Assembly (NCBI GenBank): GCA_015680905.1
Contig: CM027381.1
Location: 92,467,501 to 92,531,500 of the forward strand
Reading direction: 5' to 3'
Length of the DNA stretch: 64,000 bases
DNA from: Coptis chinensis
Taxonomy: Eukaryota; Streptophyta; Magnoliopsida; Ranunculales; Ranunculaceae
Position numbers and translations under genes: made by a program. Position 1 is the first letter of the stretch; each line of letters begins with the position of its first letter. The notes under the pieces were generated by a model. The model saw only the letters and a list, made by a program, of their open reading frames with translations, was not told where the DNA came from and did not search any database. Of the stretch, positions 57,571-64,000 are shown one piece after another.

Positions 57571-59600
57571 TCATCCTTTGATCTCTTTGTTTTCCTCATT
57601 TTCCTCTGTTTTTGAATCTTTACGGGGTTTTTTTGATGGACGATTTTCTTCAACAAAGTCTTCATCGTCTTCTAATATATCCGTAACACTGAATGAAGGG
57701 AACTTTTCTTTTATACTATACTCATTTAGCTTAACTTTGAAAATATACTCCTTCCCCGCATTCTTTTCAAGCTTTTCCTTAATTTCTTCAAGATTTTTTT
57801 TCCTTGCTTTTGACAAAATAAATGTAGGTACCGGTTCAATTACTTAACTTTGTATCATTCTATAAAATAATTTTTCAGATTTAGTCATGTAATTTGCCTC
57901 TCAAGTCAGCTCCATTATTTTTGGATAGGAAACTCGACTATTTTCTCATACTTTTTTACCAAAGACGACAAAAAGCGCTTTGATCTCCCCCTCTCATCTT
58001 GTAACGATAGTTTAAGTAAGTACTGTTGATGTTTTAAAGTTGGAATTAGTAATGAATTATAAAACCTAAGATGTAATATTTATTAGTGATTTCTTTACCT
58101 TGTCTTGTGGAGTCTTGTATGTTGTTTCACAATTATCGCAAAAAGGTTCCCATCCTTTGTCAACATGCTTATAAGTGTAGTTCTCGCATGATTTGTAGCT
58201 CCAATCGGTTTCCAAATATCTTCACAAACTTTGCCCCTCGAAGTGAATTGCTTTCCCCGCAAAAAAAAAATATGTTTATTAGTTCAGTTTTTATTAATTT
58301 CATCACGGTATTATTTAAGCATTTACTTGGTATACCTGATTGTGTGTTTCTTTTCCTAGTGAAATTAGTCTCAAATTGAGACTCTGTCTTGATTCATTAG
58401 TTCCTTCATTGATGTAGGCTCGTTCATCAACGCTTGTTCAATTTGAACTCTTGTATTTCTAATTTGATATCTACTTAAAATCAAATTAGGGATAAGTCAT
58501 ATTTGTTAATGCTTTTGTGAGGAATAGTAATGCTTTTTAACTAATATCACCTGTTTCTCATCCGGGTCGACGTGGCCAAAATGTTCCAAATTCAAGTACA
58601 ACTTTGTCGCAGATGTTAAACAAAGTTTGTATTCCTCTCTCAGAAAATATGAAAATTCAAAACATTAGATTTGTACTTACTTCCATTATATATGTTTAAT
58701 AGTCTATATAATTGATGATTAATAATTATACTTACTTCCAATCATTTTCGTATAATGATGTGATGATGAGCATCATATCTTCTTCTTGATTGCTGATATT
58801 TGCTACCATCTGAAAGTTGTCACCCCATAAAGCTATAGTAAGCTCACTTCCTGATTTACGATTTACATAGTTAGTCGTGTAAGAAATTAAGTTAAAAAAT
58901 AATTTATGTAGATTTTGTTTACCTTTTCGCTTTGTATTGTGATTTCCCTAAATCCTTTGAGGTTTCTTTTTGGCCCGACTGATAAGTTTTCCTATGAAAT
59001 CTGATTTGTAGACATTGTTAGAAATTAGTTATAATAAACAATATGGTATGTATAAATAACTCACCTTTGGTATGAAAAACTGAGAGATATCCTTTGTTTT
59101 CATAAGATCTTCAAATTCTGAACTTAAAAATTATATCTCGTTTGAATGTCGTCCCAATTTCTTTCGAAGGGAGATACTATAGTATCTTTTGTGAAAGAAA
59201 TAGTGTACTTAGATCTTACTAGGACGATATCTTCCTATTGTTTCTTTGACTTCAAATTTATCAATTACAAATATGTCTCCTTCTATCGGTTTCTTTTCAA
59301 ACATGTGTTGGATTCCCTGGTGAAATCTTTGCATGAATTTGATTTGACTGCAGACAATGTAATATAAGTGGATTAAAAATTCAAAAAATTATTTTGATAT
59401 AAAAGAAGTAATTTTGAGTCTGTTTCTACCTTTTCGCCAAGTAGCAAAGATGTGTAGACCATATGATTGTGTCTTGTCCTATAGATTAACAAATTTCCCA
59501 CATTCTCGCTTTATGTGCTTCGAACCTTCCAACCGGCCGATTTGTCGCTTATCTCATCGAAAAAATTGAATTTTCCAAATATAATGTTCTCACAAAGATA
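57571..59600 (-). pseudogene. RPA1-like (replication protein A large subunit) gene, exons broken
   Basis: Minus strand. Blocks appear in the family's order: DEISDKSAGWKV...RMWEIC (about 59,560); QIHAKI and IEGDIFVIDKFEVKETIGRY (59,350-59,230); a NLKGFREITIQSEK block (58,990-58,925); GSELTIALWGDNFQMVANIS (about 58,860); SATKLYLNLEHFGHVD (about 58,600); a zinc-ribbon-like CENYTYKHVDKGWEPFCDNC block (58,200-58,120); YRYKMRGGDQSAF (about 58,010); and IFKVKLNEYSIKEKFPSFSV with a basic end RPSKKPRKD (57,800-57,571). Several blocks end at GT donors (GTAAAG, GTAAAC, GTGAGT), so introns persist. At least three frameshifts or stops break it. RPA1 binds single-stranded DNA; autonomous plant Helitrons often carry such a gene. 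Confidence 0.75.
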
Positions 59601-60429
59601 TCCAAATTATTAGAATTACAATTGTTATCACAATTATGATGAATATACAACCGTTTTGCTATGTATGCATGGACAGATGTATTATTTATGCTGAGTTCAT
59701 GGATTAAAATAACAACAGTTTACTAATACTATTAAAAAATCTAATAAGATTGAAAAAGAAATTATTGTCATGTGTACCTTTTCTCTGCAGTAGCTCTATA
59801 GTTTTATGTAAATTATATTAATCGGTTGTGTTGTATTTATAAGTTCCGAAGGTGTTGTTCTAGTTTTAGAAGTATACCTGCTTTGAACTTGTACCGTATG
59901 TATAAGTTTAATTAAGGAATAGTTATCTAAATTTGAAACTGAACGTAGGTAGAAGTTGAATTAAGGAATACTTCTCTGAATTAGAAATGGATAAGTATAT
60001 AAAATAGAATTAATTTTAGTATGGTAAAGGCCGGACCAATCCAAGTTTCTAACTGAGTTAACAACAATTTAAACTTGTACAGAGATTCGCTAGAACAGCT
60101 CAAACTCTAATATATATTTTAAAGCTATAGTAAAGACGATTCCACTATCTACAGGGTTATCGATAAATTCATTAATGGTTTGATTTCAGTTTTAATTTAT
60201 GTATTTGGAGGAATGCAGCTGCTCGATCTTCACCTCTTGTTCTGTATCTGCTCATAGGTACAGGTTTAGGGACTTCGTTAAACAGATAAATTGCGTAACG
60301 TTAATCTTTTTCAATGTTAAGGCTAGCTTACATAGTCAACTATATATCAAACCATTAAGATTAAGAACTTGAAGGCTAGACGCTTGGTAGAGGAACTCTG
60401 CTATTCTCCATTATATTGTTGTTATGGAG
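59601..60429. other. Non-coding stretch
   Basis: AT-rich with no supportable gene. A TATATATTTTAAAG run lies near 60,112. Confidence 0.45.
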
Positions 60430-60690
60430 ATCGAGGTGCTCGAAGTTCGCCTAAGCCGCTAAGATTCTCGAGGTAAGGAGCTGAAAACTCATTTTGACCT
60501 AATGCAAGTATCTTTGTTCCTAATGCAAAGTTTACTGGAACCTCATCAGACAATCTGTTGGAAGATTCCAAGATAATAGAATTTGCATTAATGGAGAGTT
60601 GTTGCGCAAATCCAAGACTTGGAGCTCAGTTAAATGCAAAAGTGAATTTGAAAGCCCACCAGAGAATCTATTCTCGGCTGGTCAATTCGT
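60430..60690 (-). pseudogene. Leucine-rich-repeat (receptor-like) gene fragment
   Basis: On the minus strand NRFSGGLSNSLLHLTELQVL then DLRNNS is a typical plant extracellular LRR unit. After one frameshift LSDEVPVNFALGTKILALGQ and NEFSAPYLENLSGLGEL continue as further repeats. There is no kinase domain. It joins directly to the UDP-glycosyltransferase fragment at about 60,690 in the same orientation. Confidence 0.65.
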
Positions 60691-61560
60691 CGCTAGCTGT
60701 CCAATTGACTCCCATCAGCCCATAGCCAAACGACACAAAGAGAACCGAATGGGAGGCATGTTCGTCAAGCCGCTTCTATGCAACGCCCTGCGTGGTGAAA
60801 CTCGAGATTCTTCCCTCCTCGCCATACTCTTGAGTTGAGCTAGAAGCAGAGGTCCTATTGCCCAAACACGCTTCCCCTTGACTTCCCCAATCATCCAAGC
60901 TTGATTTCTCAAGCACTTCAACCGTGTTCGCCAAAGACTTCCATCCGCATCACCGCAAGATTCAAATTTGTCTTTTGGCAAAGAGAGACGATGGGTTGTT
61001 GGATCAGCAGCCTTTCATGTTGTTGGAAAGCTGGTTTTCGTGGATTGTGATATGTGGGAGATCGAGGGAGTGCGATGACGTTGTCTTCATTGGCCAAATG
61101 AGGAAAAATGAGTCTAGATGGAGTTGTAAATGGACATTAAGTAAGGACCAGAGGTATAGAAAGGAACATGTTTAGAACCAAAGGTATGTGCAACCTCAAC
61201 ACTAAATCCTTAGAACATATCAGATGACACATACAGAGGTATTCCATTATTGGATTCTTTCATTTGAGACATCGACGTGTCGAAAAAGAAGGCTCAAGAA
61301 GTGATTCAGCAATGATAGAATTGACCAATTGCCAATAGGTTGGAGAGAGCATCGTTTTGTTTTGAGCATTTTGAGGAAGTGAAGAGTGATGAGATGAGAG
61401 TTGGAAGGACAACTCTTGGAAACGAATGGTTGGGTAAGAGCTAAAGCGTGGGCATAAACCGAGGACGCTTTTTGGAGTCAATTTCTATAGTGATGGTGAG
61501 TGAAGGAATTCAGAGGCTAGAAGTCATGCTAGATCAAGGAATGGATTCAGATGGCCTTTG
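60691..61560 (-). pseudogene. UDP-glycosyltransferase (UGT89-like) gene fragment
   Basis: Minus strand. LTPKSVL and SSYPTIRFQELSF (61,480-61,400) correspond to the N-terminal LVTPKN.P.L region. HHSSLPQNAQNK follows, then DNVIALPRSP (about 61,085), GKRVWAIGPLL (about 60,880-60,850) and LDEHASHSVLFVSFGYG (about 60,765-60,710). These landmarks are those of family-1 plant glycosyltransferases. The sugar-donor PSPG box is missing because the fragment stops just before it. Multiple frameshifts are present. The spacing of landmarks is close to that of an intron-poor UGT gene. Confidence 0.7.
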
Positions 61561-63164
61561 TGCCATGAATGGGAAGACTGAAGAGCACTACATTTCGCAC
61601 AACCACTCTCACTCATCTTCCTACCTTTCTCTTTTTGCTAAGTGATGATACTAAACTTTACACACTTGTACTCTCACTCATCTTCCTACCTTTCTCCATT
61701 ACACACTTGTATTCTATAATCAATGTGTCCAATACGCTTTTTATGAGTATTCTCCAAATTGTGGTAGTCAATCTATTTTGGCATTGTGTACTTTTAACAT
61801 TGTCCTCTTCATTAAGTAAACCCAAAAATCTTATCTTCTTTTTAATTAATTTAGTGGAATACCAGCAGCTTCATAGTTACATTGCACTTTTACACACAGC
61901 TGTAGTTTTTTTGCATATGCATATTATTATTTATAGAAGTGTCTCGATTTCTGCTATTAAGCCACAAAAATTCACAACCCTATTCTATGAAATGTAGTTG
62001 AAACAATAAGAGTTGTGAATGCAAGAAAAAAAGTTAGAAAAAGTAGTAGTTACAGAAGATCTGAATTAATATGTTCTGAAAGGTAAGTCTAACATCACAA
62101 CTTTTTATTTGCTCCTTTTCATCAGTATTTCATCTTCTTCTTCCTATTATTCTTCTAAATTCTTCTTTTCTGCTTTTTTTTCTAAACGATTTCACGGACT
62201 TTATTTTTCACTTCATCCGGCAATCCTTTGTAGTCTTCATAATAAATAGTATTCTTTTTGTATCCTCAGAGTAACAGAGTCTGTTTTGCTCAATTATAAT
62301 CCACGGATCACTTAATTTTGAGTAATCATCATTCCATTGCAGAATTGAAACTATTTTCGCCAACATCTATGCTATCCATGTCGCTTAATTCGCATTATTT
62401 GATCAATTTTAGTCACAATTAATATAAAATTTGATTCCTATATAACAGAAAATATGAATATGATAATCAACTATATTTTTCTTATTATTCAAATTCGGTT
62501 TTAATCGTATTAGCTTGTAAAACATGCACTATTGTTTCTATTGCTAAGAACAAATACAAATAAGAAATACCATGGTAGATTATGAAATTACCCTCGTAGA
62601 TGATCTTATCTCTTATTAATAATATGCAAAGAAAATAAAAATTGTGTAACTTTAAAAAAAAAATAAATCACTCACGATACTTATGATAAGCCCAGATAAA
62701 AAATTGTCGAGATAAAAGTTTTTTTTAACCTTCCACCTTGCATTGTGTGGTATAATGGGAAGTTGTGTTGTTAAATTTATAAGGATCTATTGTGATATGG
62801 TTTTAGAAGTTTAGTTAAACTCATCTTTATAGTATTGACCTTTGCTGCTTGATTAAATATTGGCATATAGCTCAATTGGGGTTGTGTTGAGGATCTGAAA
62901 TTGTGGATTGCTAGTTTGAAATTTTTATTTTTCATTCAAAATATTAAGCTTCCTAAGGCTGCAAAGAAAGCATGTGGATGAACATTGCTAAAAGACTAAA
63001 ATTACTCTTGTCGGTCCGATTAGTAGGAGTAAAAGTCAATATTAGGTCTATTTTAATGCATTTACAACATATTTATCCAGTCCTTATTGTTTTTAATTTA
63101 TAGATTATGTACAACATATTTATGTTAGAAACCAATATAAACTAAAGATAAAATGTCATTAAAA
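61561..63164. other. Non-coding stretch between gene fragments and the Helitron Rep region
   Basis: AT-rich. A minus-strand block near 62,370-62,190 is protein-like (QWNDDYSKLSDPW; YYEDYKGLPDEVKNKVREIV) but belongs to no family I can name. No helicase motifs of an autonomous Helitron were found here. Confidence 0.4.
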
Positions 63165-64000
63165 ACATACGACATCTGCGGCTTTGAAAGTTAGATAAAC
63201 TTTTCCATTAACGATTCGAATATCTTCATAATTCAAAGGGCCTTTGACAATATTCAAATAATAGCCTCAAATAGAATCTTTCTCGATGTGGGATGTCGTA
63301 GTACACCGTCCAACTTTCTTCCCTTTTTTCCTTGGCTTCCACTTCTTTTCTTTTTTATTCCATACAAATTTAGTAGGAAAATCAACATCGTAAGATTCAC
63401 GGCTATTGGATACTCAACATTTGCGTAAACCACTCCAGTGAACTTTGTTTTGAAGCATTTTTCGATTTATTACATCTTTTGGATAATCTCTTTCACTATA
63501 ATAAACCAAATGCTGACCTTCAAGATGGAATGGTAACCTTTCAACGCCTGGACTTACGTATTGAATATCAAATTTCAATAGTCTCAAACTGCTTCGAAGC
63601 GGATAAGAAACGACGATCTAAGAAATTTGCAACTTCATCAACATCCTTTACTATTTGATGATTCTTTGTATGGTTTATGCGTAACCAAGTTTTCAACAAT
63701 AATTGCGGTAGCTCTGTCCCTTCCCTTGTTAATGTATTTGAAAAGGTACTTGATTGATCGGCCTTGTTGCAATGTTAGACATTAATATGAGCTTGGTACT
63801 TTACTATCAAATCTACATTGTGTGGAACAACCCATCGTTATCAACTTCTATTTTCTTTTTCATTGCCTTCCGATTGTTATTCCGCCTCCTGTAAATTGTG
63901 AATTCATTGTCATCAATAGTTGTCTCTTCACTAAAAGGTTTTGGATAGAACTTAGTACACTTCTTCTCTTCCATGCAAGGGAAGGTTTTTCATCACCACC
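63165..64000 (-). pseudogene. Helitron Rep (Helitron_like_N) domain, decayed, cut by window edge
   Basis: Read from 64,000 downward, landmarks appear in the Helitron order in changing frames: CMEEKKCTKFYPKPFSEETT with a following YRRR (zinc-binding region); GRSIKYLFKYINKGRDRATA, which contains the paired tyrosines of the Rep catalytic motif; FDIQYVSPGVERLPFHLEG then QHLVYY; FPTKFVWN; and VKGPLNYEDIRIVNGKVYL before a GTATGT donor-like site at about 63,165. Rep nicks DNA during rolling-circle transposition. Frameshifts and stops show it is dead, and the helicase half does not follow within the window. Confidence 0.8.

Noticed and set aside
57578-57847. Plus-strand Ser/Phe-rich frame.
   Set aside because: Antisense shadow of the RPA1-like C-terminal exon on the minus strand.

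Overview
This is a repeat-rich plant nuclear window, almost certainly from a eudicot. The evidence is spliced plant-type genes with GT-AG introns, a chloroplast lipid-import ATPase (TGD3), a plant YIF1 gene, Tat-lineage Ty3/Gypsy and Copia retroelements, plant Helitrons, tRNA-derived SINEs and non-autonomous DNA transposons. Only three protein genes look intact: TGD3 (20.6-21.6 kb, +), a single-exon multi-pass membrane protein of unknown function (25.6-27.6 kb, +), and YIF1 (31.8-33.5 kb, -, five exons). There is one perfectly folded tRNA-Cys(GCA), which sits at the head of a retroposed element.

Layout. 0-3.3 kb: decayed Copia 5' end on the minus strand, with gag, primer-binding site and a short LTR, then a solo-LTR-like element. 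3.3-10.7 kb: a plus-strand Tat-lineage Gypsy element with a gag/protease/RT/RNaseH/second RNaseH/integrase order. It is broken by stops and frameshifts, carries a 751-bp TIR element inside its second RNase H, and ends in about seven roughly 90-bp 3' tandem repeats. 10.7-11.6 kb: 3' part of a Helitron (helicase C-terminus, hairpin, CTAA end). 11.6-14.6 kb: a fold-back element containing a SINE, then a 2.2-kb TIR element with a decayed coding region. 15.6-20.4 kb: a Helitron-like element holding a 55-bp minisatellite array. 20.4-33.5 kb: the gene island, where the membrane-protein gene lies between two dead tandem copies. 33.7-35.2 kb: a strongly purine-biased minisatellite. 35.7-45.4 kb: two more minus-strand Helitron-like elements containing the same 55-bp array; the first carries the tRNA-Cys/SINE composite insertion. 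46.7-61.6 kb: a mosaic of gene fragments (CCHC zinc knuckle, two dsRBD-like genes, FZR/CCS52 WD40, FtsH-like protease, WEB1-like coiled coil, RPA1-like OB-fold protein, LRR, UGT). 63.2-64.0 kb: decayed Helitron Rep domain, cut by the window edge.

How it fits together. Most of the sequence records transposition. Helitrons are the dominant force: three minisatellite-bearing derivatives, one helicase end, one Rep end and an RPA1-like gene of the type carried by autonomous plant Helitrons. The gene-fragment mosaic beside the Rep/RPA pieces is what Helitron capture is known to leave, although capture itself is inferred here. The most informative single locus is 38,891-39,129, where an intact tRNA-Cys and a SINE body moved as one unit: a target-site duplication flanks them and an empty paralogous site lies near 19,741.
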